From Hevea brasiliensis (lineage: Eukaryota > Streptophyta > Magnoliopsida > Malpighiales > Euphorbiaceae), in assembly GCF_030052815.1 (NCBI RefSeq), contig NC_079497.1:22272258-22336257 (forward strand): a stretch of 64,000 bases of DNA, in the 5' to 3' direction. Shown one piece after another: positions 1-12,317 of the stretch. A program made the position numbers and the translations under genes. The notes below the pieces were generated by a model. The model did no database searches. It was not told the DNA's origin and was given only the letters and a program-made list of their open reading frames with translations. How positions within the stretch are numbered: position 1 is the stretch's first letter; each line of letters opens with the position of its first letter.

Positions 1-1148
1 TGGCTGCAATGTTCCAACAAATGGCTAGTAATGTGCCTACTCAAGTCCCAATACAGACACCAGTGGTACAACCACAGTCCCCTGCTAGATAGTATGACAA
101 ATTGATGAAATATGGGGCTACAGAGTTCAAGGGGACAGTAGATCCTCTAGAGGCTGAACAGTGGTTAAAGAGGATGGATAGGGTATTCAAGAAACTGCAT
201 TGCACGGAGGAACTCAGATTTGAATACTCAGTATCTTTGCTACAGGGGGATGCTTATGACTGGTGGAAAACCATTCCCCACAGTCTGGTAGAACCTGCAA
301 TGTTAACATGGAATGACTTTCTCAGGGAATTCAGACAAAAGTATGTCCCTGATGCTTATGTAGACCAGAAGCTACAAGAGTTCCTAAGTCTGAAATAGGG
401 GGGCAGATCAGTGGTTGAGTACGACAGAGAAATTTCCTGCCTGAGCCATTATGCAGTAAGTTTACTTGCTACCAGCAGGGAGAGATGCAACAGGTTTGAA
501 ACTAGCTTGAAGCCCAGTATTAGATTACAAGTAGTCGGATTCAAACACACTAACTTCTCTAAACTTGTTTCTCAAGCCCTAGAGTTGGAAAGAATTGAGT
601 TTGAAGCTACTCCTGAGAAAAAGAAATCAGAGAAGACAGAGAAAGAGGGAAAATTAGTAGAACAGAGTTCCAGTGGTCCTATTGGAAAGAGGAAGAACCA
701 TGGGGGACATGGCAGAGGTGGCATGAAGTCTCGTAGGGGAAAATATTCAGGACAGAAGCCTCCTCTATCTGGTCAGCAGAGTACCAGAGGTTCCTACCCT
801 CCCCGCCAATGTGAAACATGTGGAAGAAATCATGGTGGGATCTGCTACAAGGCTATTGGAGCCTGTTATAACTGTGGAGGCACAGGACATTTTGCCAAGG
901 ACTACACCAGTAATCGCAGAGTTGGACCACCTCCTACTTCTGTAGAGGGGTCAGTTCAGAGCCCTGTCACTAGAAGTTCACAACCACCCAGCAGAGGTAG
1001 AGGCAGGGGTAGAGGTAGCCCAGCAGGCAACCAGGGCACAGTGAAACATTCAGAGCAAGACAGTGCTCCAGTCAGAATCTATGCAATGAGACAGAGGGAA
1101 GAGGCCGAGACATCTGATGTTGTGACTAGTACCTTTTCAACTTTTAAT
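1..1148 (+). pseudogene. gag: Tekay gag (copy 1), 5' end missing
   Basis: Gag packages the element RNA into cytoplasmic particles. One frame runs from the window edge to about 1148 with stops at 90-92, 396-398 and 1149-1151. The first third is the retrotransposon gag fold (EQWLKRMDRVFKKL, about 150-195). A basic Gly/Arg stretch follows, then a zinc knuckle at about 862-903 reading CYNCGGTGHFAKDY, in which the last cysteine of CX2CX4HX4C has become tyrosine. The stop after FLSLK is at the same codon as in copy 2 (28692-28694). The start codon is off-window. Confidence 0.88.
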
Positions 1149-1151
1149 TAA

Positions 1152-2755
1152 GATGTGTTTGTGTTATTTGATCCGGATTCTACCCATTCTTATATGAGTG
1201 CTAGCATCATTGATTGCATTGTTGTTCCATGTACAAAAATGGACTTTGAGGTGCTAGTAACAAGTCCGCTAGGACAGGAGGTCAGGGTTAATAAAATATA
1301 TAGGGATTGTCCTTTGGTGATCCAAGGACACACTTTTCTGTCTGATTTCATTGAAATGCCCTTCAGAGATTATGATATCATCTTGGGCATGGATTGGTTA
1401 GCTAGGCATCATGCCATGATTGACTGTAGGCTGAAGACAGTCACTTTTGGTCTCCCACAGTACAGTGATGTGGTAATACATGGGGAGAGGCAATTATTTC
1501 CATCAAACATCATTTCGGCTGCACTAGCCAGAAAAATGATCAGAAAGGGGTGTGAAGCCTACTTGGCACATGTGGTAGACACCCAAGTGGGGAGTCTAGC
1601 ATTGAAGGACATCCCTACAGTACATGACTTTCCAGATGTGTTTCCTGATGAATTGCCAGGATTACCTCCGGAAAGAGAAGTGCAGTTTGAAATTAATGTT
1701 ATGCCTGGTGTGGATCCAATCTCCATAACGCCATACAGAATGGCACCAGCAGAGTTGAAGGAGTTAAAGATACAGTTGCAAGAATTACTTGAAAAGGGCT
1801 TCATCCGCCCTAGTGTGTCACCTTGGGGAGCACCAGTGTTATTTGTTAAGAAGAAGGATGGTACTCTCCGCTTATGTATTGACTACCAGCAGTTGAATAA
1901 GGTGACAATAAAGAACAGATATCCATTGCCTCGCATTGATGATCTGTTTGACCAATTGAAGGGTGCAGCTATATTCTCCAAAATTGATTTGCGATCTGGT
2001 TATTATCAGTTGAAGGTGCAAGAGCAGAGTATTCCAAAAACTGCTTTCAGAACTCGGTATGGCCACTATGAGTTTCTAGTAATGCCATTCGGGTTAATGA
2101 ATGCTCCAGCTGCTTTTATGGATCTGATGAACACTATCTTCAGACCATATCTCGATCAATTTGTGGTGGTGTTTATTGATGACATTTTGATATATTCGAG
2201 GAATGCAGAGGAGCATGATAGATATCTGCGGATTGTACTGCATACTTTAAGGGAGAAACAGCTATACGCCAAATTGTCGAAGTGTAAATTTTGGCTGAAA
2301 GAAATCTCCTTTTTGGGACATGTTGTGTCAGCCGAAGGGATTAAGGTAGATTCCAGCAAGGTAGAAGCTATCCTTAATTGGAAGCCACCCAGGAACATCA
2401 CAGAAATTCGCAGTTTTCTAGGTTTAGCTGGATATTACCATCGGTTTGTGAAAGGATTTTCTATGTTATCTTCTCCACTGACTAAGCTGCTTCGAAAAGA
2501 TGTAAAATTTCAGTGGACAGATAAATGCCAGCAGAGTTTTGATGAGTTGAAGAGGTGTTTGACTGAAGCTCAAGTCCTCACTTTACCTACTCCGGATAAA
2601 GAATACACAGTTTATAGTGATGCTTCTCACAATGGGTTAGGCTGTGTACTGATGCAAGATCGGAATGTCATTGCTTATGCATCATGCCAGTTGAAACCGC
2701 ATGAGAGGAACTACCCAACACATGATCTGGAGCTAGCAGCTATTTTTTTGCTCTG
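1152..2755 (+). pseudogene. pol: Tekay pol (copy 1): protease, reverse transcriptase, start of RNase H
   Basis: This is the enzyme part of the polyprotein, copying element RNA to DNA. The protease motif reads DPDSTHS at about 1170, where copy 2 has DPGSTHS, so a conserved glycine is replaced. LGMDWL and the fixed PFRDYDIIL follow. Reverse transcriptase spans about 1690-2300 with the FIDD catalytic box at 2172-2183. RNase H begins with [11 protein letters not shown] at about 2613. A one-base loss in a T run near 2745 throws the frame into a stop at 2754, inside RNase H. Apart from this the frame is open for 533 codons, so the copy decayed fairly late. Confidence 0.92.
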
Positions 2756-4497
2756 AAGATCTGGAGACACTATTTGTATGGAGAGAAATGCTACATTTAC
2801 ACAGATCACAAGAGCTTGAAGTATTTGGGCACCCAGAAGGAATTAAATTTGAGGCAGAGGAGATGGTTAGAACTCATTAAAGATTATGATTGCTTAATAG
2901 ACTATCAGCCAGGGAAAGCAAATGTAGTGGCTGACGCCTTAAGTCGCAAGACTATGGCAAATCTCAGAGTTTCTCCTTTGTCCATGGTATATGAATTGAA
3001 AGCACAGTATGCCAGTTTAGAGATTATTGATGAGGGACAGACAGTAGTTGCATGGCATGTACAGCCAGTGTTGATTGATCGATTCGTAATGGTCGCTCGA
3101 GTGATAAAAATATCGAAGCTCTTGAAAGAAGTCAAAGAGGCAAGAAACTTGAATTTTCTGTGAAAGATGATGGTTTATTGCTACATCAGGGCAGAATGTG
3201 CGTTCCTAGTGATGTGGAATTGAGACAGATCATTATGAAGGAAGCACATGAGTCTCCTTTTGCTATGCACCCTGGTGGAACTAAAATGTACAGAGGGCTG
3301 AAAGAGCATTACTGGTGGATGGGTATGAAGAGAGATATAGCTGAATTTGTTTCCAAATGCCTAACTTGTCAGCAAGTAAAGGCAGAACATCAAGTTCCAG
3401 CTGGTTTGTTACATCCTTTATCAATACCAGAGTGGAAATGGGAATGAATAACTATGGATTTTGTTACAGGACTTCCAAGGACACAGAGTAGTCATGATGC
3501 AGTATGGGTTATAGTTGACAGATTGACCAAGTCTGCTCACTTTTTGCCAGTTCGGATGGACTATAGCCTGGAAAGATTGGCCAGATTGTATATATATGAG
3601 ATTGTAAAATTGCATGGAGTGCCAGTATCAATTGTGTCTGACAGAGATCCTAGGTTCACTTCTAGATTCTGGGGTAGTATTCAAAGAGCCCTAGGAAATA
3701 GATTGAACTTCAGCATAGCATTCCACCCACAGACAGATGGCCAGTTTGAAAGGGTTACTCAGATATTGGAGGATATGCTACGGGCTTGTGTGCTTGAATT
3801 TGAAGGTAGTTGGGATACACACTTGCCTTTGATTGAGTTTGCTTATAACAACAGCTACCAATCAAGCATTGGGATGCCTCCATATGAAGCTTTGTATGGC
3901 AGAAAGTGCAGAACTCCCTTATGTTGGGATGAAGTAGGTGAAAGGAAGATGATTAGGCCAGAAATTATTCAGCAGACAGAGGAAAAGATCAGATTGATCA
4001 GAGATAGACTCAAGGCTTCATCAGACCGTCAGAAGTCCTATGTTGATCTGAAGAGAAGAGATATTGAGTATGCAGTGGGAGATAAAGTATTCCTCAAAGT
4101 TTCTCCTTGGAAGAGAATTGTGAGATTTGGCAGAAAGGGGAAACTGAGTCCTCGTTTCATCGGACCATATGAGGTTCTGGAAAGAGTGGGTCCTTTGGCA
4201 TATTGGTTGGCATTACCTCCAGAGTTAGCAAGGATACACAATGTCTTCCATGTGTCCATGTTAAGGAGGTACAGATCTGACCCATCTCATGTACTATCAG
4301 TTAAAAAGATTAAGGTAAATCCAGACCTCTCATATGAGGAAGAACCCATAAAAATTCTGGCTTATGAGGTGAAGCAGCTGAGGAACAAACAGATACACCT
4401 GGTTAAAGTACTGTGGAACCATCATTCAGGCCAGGAAGCTACTTGGGAACGTGAAGAGGATATGAGGAGACAGCACCCACAGCTGTTCAGAGACTAA
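2756..4497 (+). pseudogene. pol: Tekay pol (copy 1): RNase H end, integrase, chromodomain
   Basis: Continues the polyprotein after the frameshift. RNase H ends in the DALSRK region (about 2930). A further frameshift lies near 3155, and a TGA at 3445-3447 replaces an arginine codon seen in copy 2. The integrase has the H2C2 zinc region (HPGG at about 3268, CLTCQQ at about 3358), the catalytic aspartates in IVDRLTK and VSDRDPRF, the glutamate in DGQFERV, and a GPY/F-type domain (FIGPYEVLERVGPLAY). The last ~60 codons (KVLWNHHSGQEATWERE) are a chromodomain, which in this family steers insertion toward marked chromatin. TAA at 4495-4497 ends it. Confidence 0.92.
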
Positions 4498-4530
4498 TGC
4501 CAGGTAAAATTTTGAGACGAAATTTATTTT

Positions 4531-4544
4531 AAGGGGGGGAGAAT
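4531..4544 (+). promoter_or_regulatory. Polypurine tract of Tekay copy 1
   Basis: AAGGGGGGGAGAAT stands directly before the LTR start TGTAACACCCC at 4545. This is the plus-strand DNA primer position of LTR retrotransposons. Confidence 0.85.
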
Positions 4545-5430
4545 TGTAACACCCCTATGTTCGGTAGTGCGTTCTACTGTTCCAATGACCAATGTTGTCC
4601 GGACAGCTAGCATGCCTAGAACAACACTTCGATATGAGTGAGGAGACATAAAATAATGAAATACAAGAAAATAAAACACAAGAAAAACAAAGGAAAAATA
4701 ATAGTAAAGAAATGCAACCAAGTTAAGTGAGCCAAGAATCCTAGCGATGGGTGACCGCACCGGGAAGTCACGGCGTGGACCGTTGACTAGCCCTGGACCG
4801 CGGGGAACCTTGGAAAATATTTTTAGGACTTAAATAGACCCCTATTGAGGTATAAATACCATAAGAAATATTTTATAAAAATTAAAAAATTAGTACAAAG
4901 AAAAGTGAGAAATCAAAAAACGGACAAAACCCGGTGTTACCGAAAAATCAGGAATGCAACCCGAACAGGGGCATTATGGTCATTTGACATTCCGAATTGT
5001 CTTTTGACCTAAATTTCCATTAAAAATAAATAATATTATACTTGAAAAATATAATGAAAAATTAATTTATGGGTACCTAATGTAAATAGTAAAAATGGAG
5101 GGTAAATTGACTAATTATCACATTTAAACATAAAATATAATTGATTTTGTGTAAGTGGACCACTAAGGATTATAATATGTAATTAGTGGGCAGATTACTC
5201 CACTCAACATCTTCATCTTCCTCAATTCACTCACCATTGCCGAAAATCCAAAAGCTTTCAATCCTCCCATGGCCACCCAAATGCATGGCCCTTTACACCC
5301 ATTTTCAAGCTATATTTTCTTTACTTGTCTTCATTAAAAGTGTTCTATACATCATGGGCAGTAGATAGGCAGCAAGAAATGAAAGTTTTTGTGGAGTTTT
5401 GAAGAATTTCCAAAGTGGTAAGTTTGCATT

Positions 5431-5661
5431 TGTAACAGCCCGATCCTTCTCCAGTTAGTATTGTCCGCTTTGGCCCATGGGCCTCACGGATTTGTCCCTT
5501 GGGAGGTTTCATTCCCAAAAGCGCGCTGACCAGGTGAGGAAGGCTCCCACATATATGGCCCAAATCTTTTCTTCTCATTTCCGATGTGGGACACGAAGTT
5601 TCCACTCCAGTGCGTAGCTGGTTGAACAAGCACGTCCCAACCCCATCCCTGGGTCGTGACA
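5431..5661 (-). repeat. TRIM LTR (3' LTR in - orientation)
   Basis: 231 bp, TGTAACAGCC to TCGTGACA on the + strand, paired with 5735-5965. Confidence 0.93.
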
Positions 5662-5734
5662 AGCCCACCAGCTTCCGCCTGGTGCGTCCTCGCACCACAC
5701 ACCGTACTAGAGGGAGTCCAGCTCTGATACCAAA

Positions 5735-5965
5735 TGTAACAGCCCGATCCTTCTCCAGTTAGTATTGTCCGCTTTGGCCCATGGGCCTCACGGATTTGTC
5801 CCTTGGGAGGTTTCATTCCCAAAAGCGCTACGACTGTGTGAGGAAGGCTCCCACATATATGGCCCAAATCTTTTCTTCCCGTTTCCGATGTGGGACACGA
5901 AGTTTCCACCCCAGTGCGTAGCTGGTTGAACAAGCATGTCCCAACCCCATCCCTGGGTCGTGACA
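5735..5965 (-). repeat. TRIM LTR (5' LTR in - orientation)
   Basis: 231 bp, same termini as 5431-5661. It adjoins the tRNA primer site at 5721-5732 and is followed by the GCATT duplication. Confidence 0.93.
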
Positions 5966-8147
5966 GCATTTTTGGGTTATTGCTTCATTAAGTTTGTAAG
6001 GATGTTATGGATGTTTGATTTATGAAGAAATTTTTGAAGTTTGATGTTGAATGGGAATATGTACTTTTGGCAGCCATGGAAACACCTTGAAGGCAGTTTA
6101 ATTGTGCTTGTAAATGGTGAATTAAATGATTGATTAAATGTATATTGTGTAGGAAATTATTTGGGTAATGTATACTTAGTATATGTAAATGTAAAATGAG
6201 ATTTAAAGCTTAGAAAGTAATGGAATGTAAGTGTACCATTGTGGCAGTTTGCTAACTCTTGAGGAATGCTGGAATTCATGCTTGGTTTATGGAATAATGA
6301 TATTAAAATGTGTTGGTTGTTATGGCAGTTTGAGTGTATGTACGGTGGTGTGAAGTGGGACATGTAAATGAGCATGAATTGGTGATTGAATTGTTATAAA
6401 TTGAATTGGACAAATTCTGCACTTGTTGATGCACATTGAATATAATTGTAAGCTGCCAAAATGACCTATAATATGTTGTAAATTATGTTTAGGTTGTGGT
6501 ACAACCAGAATTAGTTTGAATGTTAAGTTTGGTGAGTGTTAAAAGTGATGTTTGATATGTATGCAAGAATTGCAATAAGGCAGTTTGAGTTTTAGGCCTA
6601 TAACTTTAAGTGTGTGGCTCCAATTGGTATGAGACCAATTGGAGGTGAAACTAGGCACAAAATGTGCCAACTTTCATGAAGGGAGCATACCAAAATTCTG
6701 CTTGCAAGGTAGCTTGAAAAATGACCAAATCCGGATTAAGTGCAATTGAGGCCTGAAAACTGACCATTTGGGCAGCAGTTAATGTTTAGGCCATAACTCA
6801 CTCAAAACAGGTCCAATTGGACTGAAATTTTAACCATGAATAGTTAAGACCCATATCTACAAGTCTTATGAAGACACCAAAGCCCAGAAATGACTATAAG
6901 CAAGTCAAACAGCTTGCACAAGTTCGGGTCCAAAAACTGGCCGAACCTAAAATGACCTAAAGTGATCAATTTTGGTACAATTTGACCAGCAATAGTAAAA
7001 TGACCATAACTTGGTCTACATAACTCAGAATGACCTGAAATTTTGCCCCGCGTTCCATAAGACATAGATCTACAAGTTTGTAGTTTTGACTGGAACTCGA
7101 AAACTGAGGGAACTAGGTCGTCCGGCTAGGTCAAACTAGTATCCCGGAATCCAGCAAATTACAAGAAAATGCAGTATACACGGAAATGAACTTGGTAACA
7201 TGTACTAACCCTAAAATACTATCGAATGTGACATATTAATAACATTAAAACCTAATTTACCTAGAATTCATCGAGGGTCAACATATTAGGTTGACTAAGC
7301 AAATATTAGAATTCAGTGAATTACTTATCAAGCATTATCATTAGAGACAGTTTAAATGAGTACTGAAACACTTCAAATTGTGTTTCTCAGTTAGCAAAGA
7401 CTCAAGAAAAGGGAAGGAAACACTGAGTCAAGACCAGGAGACAGTTATCAGAGGTTTGTGCACAACAACTATTTCTTTTGAATTTTTCAATTGAAATGAA
7501 TTATGACTATTTGTACATTATTATTTTAAATTGTGGAAATGTGTTTGAATGGATATTTATCGCTTGAAAAGTACTGTAAATGGTTTGAAATTGTGAGAAA
7601 TTGTTTGAATGATATTGATGGATACTTATTAATTGAAAAGCATTAGAAATGGTTTGAAACCACAGCTATCATGTATATTGATTGTATTCCTCGCTAGCTT
7701 GTCTAGTGGGACGAATTGAATTCCCTCTCTGGCTGAAGTGTTGAGGTGTGTGCCTGTTGAGGACGAATTGGATGAGTACTCATATTTTTGCTAGCTAGCT
7801 ATGTTATTCCTCATTAGTCATTGACTTTTGGGACGAATTGAATACCTCATTAGCCATCGGCTTTTGGGATGAATTGAACTTTGGAACATGATTAAGCTGT
7901 GTGTGGTTTATTGATATGTATTGTGAAATTGTGAAATGGAGTTTAAATGCTTATTGACATTCACTGTCTTTTGAATTTAACTATGTTTTGATTACTGAGA
8001 TTTAATGTGATATTGTGTTAAATTCCTTATGACATTTATTGTCTTGAATTTAACTATGGTTTTAAGTATCCACTATTTATATGATTTATGAATTGTGATT
8101 TAAAGTTGTATTTGGTAAATATTGTGCACCACTAGGACATTGTCTCA

Positions 8148-8171
8148 GCGATAGCTTTTTATTGCTGTCGC
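8148..8171 (+). promoter_or_regulatory. Conserved LTR hairpin (Tekay copy 1)
   Basis: GCGATAGC pairs with GCTGTCGC across an 8-base AT-rich loop, with a G-T pair. The same hairpin, with different bases in the stem, is at 27488-27511 and 35874-35897. Function unknown; a role in RNA 3' processing or packaging is only a guess. Confidence 0.5.
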
Positions 8172-8777
8172 AGGTAGACAGACGGACAGGGCAGCAGACT
8201 AGGCTACTAGTACATCCAGCGAGAGATTATCGGGTATAATGAGTATACCACATTTTGCATTTTGTACTGTAATGTATGACCACTGTATGTACATAGTGTT
8301 CTTGGTTTTGAGCAGTTGTAAATTCAAATTGTACATTGAAGTTGTAAAATAATTATGAGTTATTTTGGCTTATAAAAATTGTATTGTATTTCTTGTATCT
8401 CAGTCTTAAAAAAAAAAATTTTATGGATTTGAGTTGAGAAATATGTTGTGTTGAGAAACATATTGGAGTTGAGATTTGGAAATATATATTGAAGTGTTTT
8501 TTACAGGTTTTCTGAAGAACTGTTTTATCCAAAATACAGATGGCACTCTGTCAAAATTTTTACAAAAATTCCAAATAATTCAAATATGTTAGTTATATCA
8601 CTTCAATTCAAAAAGGTTTTTAACACCTGTAAATAGTGCTCACCACTGTAAAAGAAGTAAGAAAAGTTTTTAAAATCCCTTGTAGTGTAATTAATGGGTT
8701 ATCAGTAGACAGAGTTGGTAATTCATTAGGTACACTACGGGATCATGTTATGCCTTACAGAGGGGTAGGGTGTGACA

Positions 8778-8992
8778 CTTTCAAATTCTACACATATATC
8801 ATTCGTGTTTGGATACATGTCTTATTCCTTCCTCATAAGAGTTTGGATCCTTTCCTTTTCAATTTCATCAACATGGGCCTTAATCTCATTTATCTTCTCT
8901 CCTACCTTTTTGATTCGATCCATAACTCCTCTTACTTCTTGAAGGAGTTAGTCAACCTCAAACATCAACTGATAGTACTCCTCAAATGACAT
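8778..8992 (-). pseudogene. Start of Tat-like ORF, charged coiled-coil type
   Basis: From ATG at 8990-8992 the - strand frame begins MSFEEYYQLMFEVD, then has a TAA, LLQEVRGVMDRIKKVGEKIN, a second TAA, and stays in frame to the Tekay junction. The Glu/Lys-rich heptad-like run suggests a coiled coil, as at the N terminus of a gag or extra ORF. It begins about 0.8 kb after the primer site, the usual place for the first ORF of such an element. I do not recognise the protein further. Confidence 0.5.
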
Positions 8993-9799
8993 GTTTCAAC
9001 CTAATAATGTGCAATTCAATAAATTAAAAATCAATGAAAATGATGCATGAATGTATGAATGCATAATTGAAAATAAATTACAAAATTATAAAAAAAATTA
9101 CAAAACATATTCAACCATATATTCACCTCCTTATAAGTCCAAAACTCTCTCATGTAAAGTAAGGGTCAAGTAAAAAAACTTTGTCCTAGGTAGGGTACTT
9201 TAGGGATATCAAAAGGGGATTAGTCTAAGATGGAACCTTCCCACATGAACAAAAGGTCTGTGAACCCAAAAGTCTAATATGTAAATGGGCTTCCACTTTC
9301 CCTTTAAGGAGATAAAACATATTTGGGCTCTTAATTTTTTAAAAAGCAACATAGGGACTTAACTTTAGCCCAAATAAATCCTATCCTCCTTTGAAACTTA
9401 CATATTTAACGCATACGTTTACAAACCAAACACATCACATGAAATAAGGGTCCTAAGGCCACATGTTTTTAGGGCTAGCATAATTGAATCCATCCTTATA
9501 TCATCATCTTGGGTCAAGAAAAGGTTGCCCAAAAATGAGAGCTTAACCATATGTCACCCATTGACCTTAATAAAGTCAAAGGCGCAATGACATACATGCC
9601 ATGGGTTACAAATAAGTTAACTTGTTAAAACTCAAATGGAACAGAGGCTTCCTCAATCTTATTCCCACAGGGCTATATCACATTATAGTTGATTACACTT
9701 TTATTATGTGTGCAAGTGGCATGCAATGCAAAGGAACTTAATAAAAGAAACAATAGTAGGCTAAAGGAATCAAGTTGGAGTAATTATCCTCAATTTCTA

Positions 9800-9814
9800 G
9801 TGGAGTCGCCAAGC
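9800..9814 (-). promoter_or_regulatory. Primer binding site, Tat-like left copy
   Basis: The + strand reads AGTGGAGTCGCCAAG, i.e. TTGGCGACTCCAC on -, matching the tRNA-Arg-type primer site of Tat/Ogre elements. It lies two to four bases from the LTR terminus at 9817. Confidence 0.7.
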
Positions 9815-12144
9815 TATGGGACCCTTGAACCTAGTTAAGCATTGTTTTCTCACAGCACTATTATGATGCTAAGATATTAATGCCACTAAGGTGGACAAAA
9901 GAAGTCGCTACCTGGGTAATAACTAGGACAAAATCATAGAAGAGACATAGGTTACAACTTACCCATTCCAAAGGTCCACTACCCTTCTTTTAACATTAAC
10001 CCAATGGCCTGGGTTAGGGATAATGGGTATAAAAGGGGAAAGCTGTTAGACACCCTCTCTACCTAGACTTACCTTAGAACAAAAGCCAACCTCTACTAAT
10101 GATTCCTAAAGTCTGTCCTATTACTTCTTTTATTAATTTCCCTAACATTCATTTATGCAAGCTAAATTTACACACAATTAAATTCAACCATTCAAAATAA
10201 ACAAATAAGTGCATGTTCCTAGAAAGTCCTATCATGTTTCTAAGTTGAAAGAATTAACTTATTTACCATCTTATCCTGCATTCACATTTAATTAGGTTAA
10301 TTACATGTTAAGTCATTTTACATATCATACACAACATGCAGAAGAAAGAATTGCAAGCATTTTAATCTACAATACATGCATATGAGGAAGATTAGGGTCC
10401 TAAACATGTGAAAGTTTCTAGGTTACGTACTTAAACCCATTAATTAACATGTTCCCATATATGCATCTTTACTAAGCCCACTTACATACCAAAGGTCCAT
10501 TTGAAAACATTCAAGATAATTAAAACATAATTAAAGCCTTAAACTAAAGAAAGAGGGGGGGGGGGGGAATAGAGATTAAAACCTTAAAATGACCATTACA
10601 TTGACAAAAACAAAAATTAAATAAATTAACCTACAACTATTATAAAGCCTTAAACCTATTAACCTAATGCAAGAGGCCTTGAATTACAAATCTTTATTTT
10701 AGCTCTCCAAAAATCCATTTGCACATCTTTCTCCTTTGCAATTTTGTTTTTGGCCTTCTTTAGTGGGCTCTGGCTCATTTAATTAATTTACATATAAAAA
10801 TAACTCAAAAATAAAAAAAAAAAGGTAGGTATTAAGTTAAAATAGAAAAATACAAAAATTAACTGAATTAAATAAACATAAAATAAATAATAAAAATCAA
10901 AGACAAGATTAACCTAACAAATTAAACTAAACCAAAGTAGGATTAGAATTAATTTTAGCTAATTAAGGTCTCCTAACCTAAGCCAATCATCTAATCCTAA
11001 TTCCAACAGATCTAATATGCATAACTATCACCAATTAATTAAAAGAATGTGGAAATTAAACAAAATATTAAAAAAATTTTAATTGTAACTAAAATAACAT
11101 AGATATGGAAAATTCCATATTTATACATATATTTTGTAAAATCCATAAAAAAAATACAAAACTTATCAGAAAAATCTAGAAAAATTAGCTTTAACATGAA
11201 AAAATAAAAACACTCAAATTTGATAAAAAAAAAATTTAAAATTAACCAAAAATAACCTATATGCAAAAATCCTAAAACTAGGCAGCAACTTTGTAAAATC
11301 AAGGAAAAATATTAAAACATCATTAAAAATCATAAAAATTTAATGGAAGCTACTTAACATACCAAACTGAAACATGATAAAAACAAAATAATTATGCTAT
11401 CCAAGATCAAATAAGAAAATTAATTGAATTGACCAAAACTAAAATCTATAGAGTATTGCACAATAATTTTGCAAAATTTGCTCACACTAATTTACCAAAG
11501 ATTTTGCAAATATAAAAATGGGATGATAGATTAGACATTTTAAATGAGCACCAAGAAAAAAGGAATAACTAAAAATAACTAAGATTTGACCTCAAACAAA
11601 TTTTACAAATTTTGGTGTCATAAAAATCGTCCATAATCAGGTCATAACTTTAAAAATTAATATCTAAACCTACAAAATAACTTTTTTTAGTGATTCAAAA
11701 GGCTATTCCATGTGCAAACAATCCAATGAATCTACTAGAATTATTTTCAAGTCCTAAATCTAACAATTACATGATGGAATGCATGAATAATAAAAGTAAC
11801 AAAATTGCAACTAAGAGAAACTATAGGTGCCCAATCAGAAACATTCCTTTACTTGGATGATTTCCTTAGAATTGTGAGATACCCTTGGCACCTTGGAAGA
11901 CTTTAGAATGGCAAAAATACAATAAATAAAATATTTTGGTGATTTTTTAAATTAAATAACCTAAAACTATATGATATCTATGGTTAATGGTATGCAAATA
12001 TGGAGAACTATGTGCAATTATTGTGGAATGAAGAAAGAATTACTAGAAAGTAGACTTTCACACACCATAATTGCATAAAATTAACGTAGAATTTTCTAAT
12101 TTTTAGCCATCTTTCCATCTCCCCTTAAACCCTAATTATAATAA

Positions 12145-12156
12145 TGTATTTATAGG
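12145..12156 (-). promoter_or_regulatory. LTR TATA box (Tat-like left copy)
   Basis: CCTATAAATACA on the - strand, identical at 22129-22140 in the second copy, in the expected place in the LTR. Confidence 0.6.
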
Positions 12157-12273
12157 AAAAAAAATTAAAATAACCCAAACCTAATCTAATCTAACTAAAT
12201 AACTAATTAAAAAATAAATAAAAATGAAAAAGAAAAAATTATCTAAAAAACCTAATCCTAAAAAAAGAAAGGT

Positions 12274-12317
12274 GATAATATCCTTGTTGGGATTTACAGC
12301 CAACAAAGGATATTATC
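12274..12317. repeat. Long-stem hairpin in Tat-like LTR U3
   Basis: GATAATATCCTTGTTGG pairs with CCAACAAAGGATATTATC over an 8-9 base loop, with one bulged base. The palindrome AAAAGGCCTTTT (about 12358-12369) and an AATTTCAAT/ATTGAAATT pair (about 12384-12416) follow. The same hairpin is at 22257-22300. Confidence 0.7.

Larger units (their letters stand above)
5431..5965 (-). mobile_element. TRIM (terminal-repeat retrotransposon in miniature)
   Basis: Two 231 bp direct repeats (5431-5661 and 5735-5965) flank a 73 bp interior. On the - strand the LTR runs TGTCACGACCC to GGGCTGTTACA, followed two bases later by TGGTATCAGAGC (5721-5732 on +), the initiator-Met tRNA primer site. A purine-rich stretch precedes the second LTR. 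GCATT at 5426-5430 and 5966-5970 is a perfect 5 bp target duplication. It has no coding capacity and must be moved by other elements' proteins. The two LTRs differ at several places, for example around 5521-5535 versus 5825-5840. Confidence 0.95.
1..8777 (+). mobile_element. Ty3/gypsy Tekay-type chromovirus, copy 1 (5' part outside window)
   Basis: The visible order is gag, protease, reverse transcriptase, RNase H, integrase, chromodomain, polypurine tract, 3' LTR. This is the order of plant chromoviruses, and a C-terminal chromodomain with a multi-kilobase LTR is typical of the Tekay/Del clade. The window opens inside gag, so the 5' LTR and primer site are missing. A close relative is complete at 24506-36355. 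The LTR ends TGTGACA at 8777, where it cuts into a - strand Tat-like ORF; the expected 5 bp target duplication is CTTTC (8778-8782), but its partner lies outside the window. Stops and frameshifts make it non-autonomous. Confidence 0.93.
4545..8777 (+). repeat. 3' LTR of Tekay copy 1 (interrupted by a TRIM)
   Basis: Begins TGTAACACC after the polypurine tract and ends GGTGTGACA. Without the 535 bp TRIM and its 5 bp duplication it is about 3.69 kb, comparable with the 3.46 and 3.52 kb LTRs of copy 2. It holds three degenerate units spaced about 190-215 bp around a (C)CATAACT core (about 6600, 6790 and 7005), and a hairpin at 8148-8171. No gene other than the TRIM is seen; short reading frames in it are chance. 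Confidence 0.9.

Noticed and set aside
5345..5969. Long overlapping - strand reading frames (117 and 161 codons)
   Set aside because: They are entirely within the TRIM LTRs and repeat each other; no protein resemblance.
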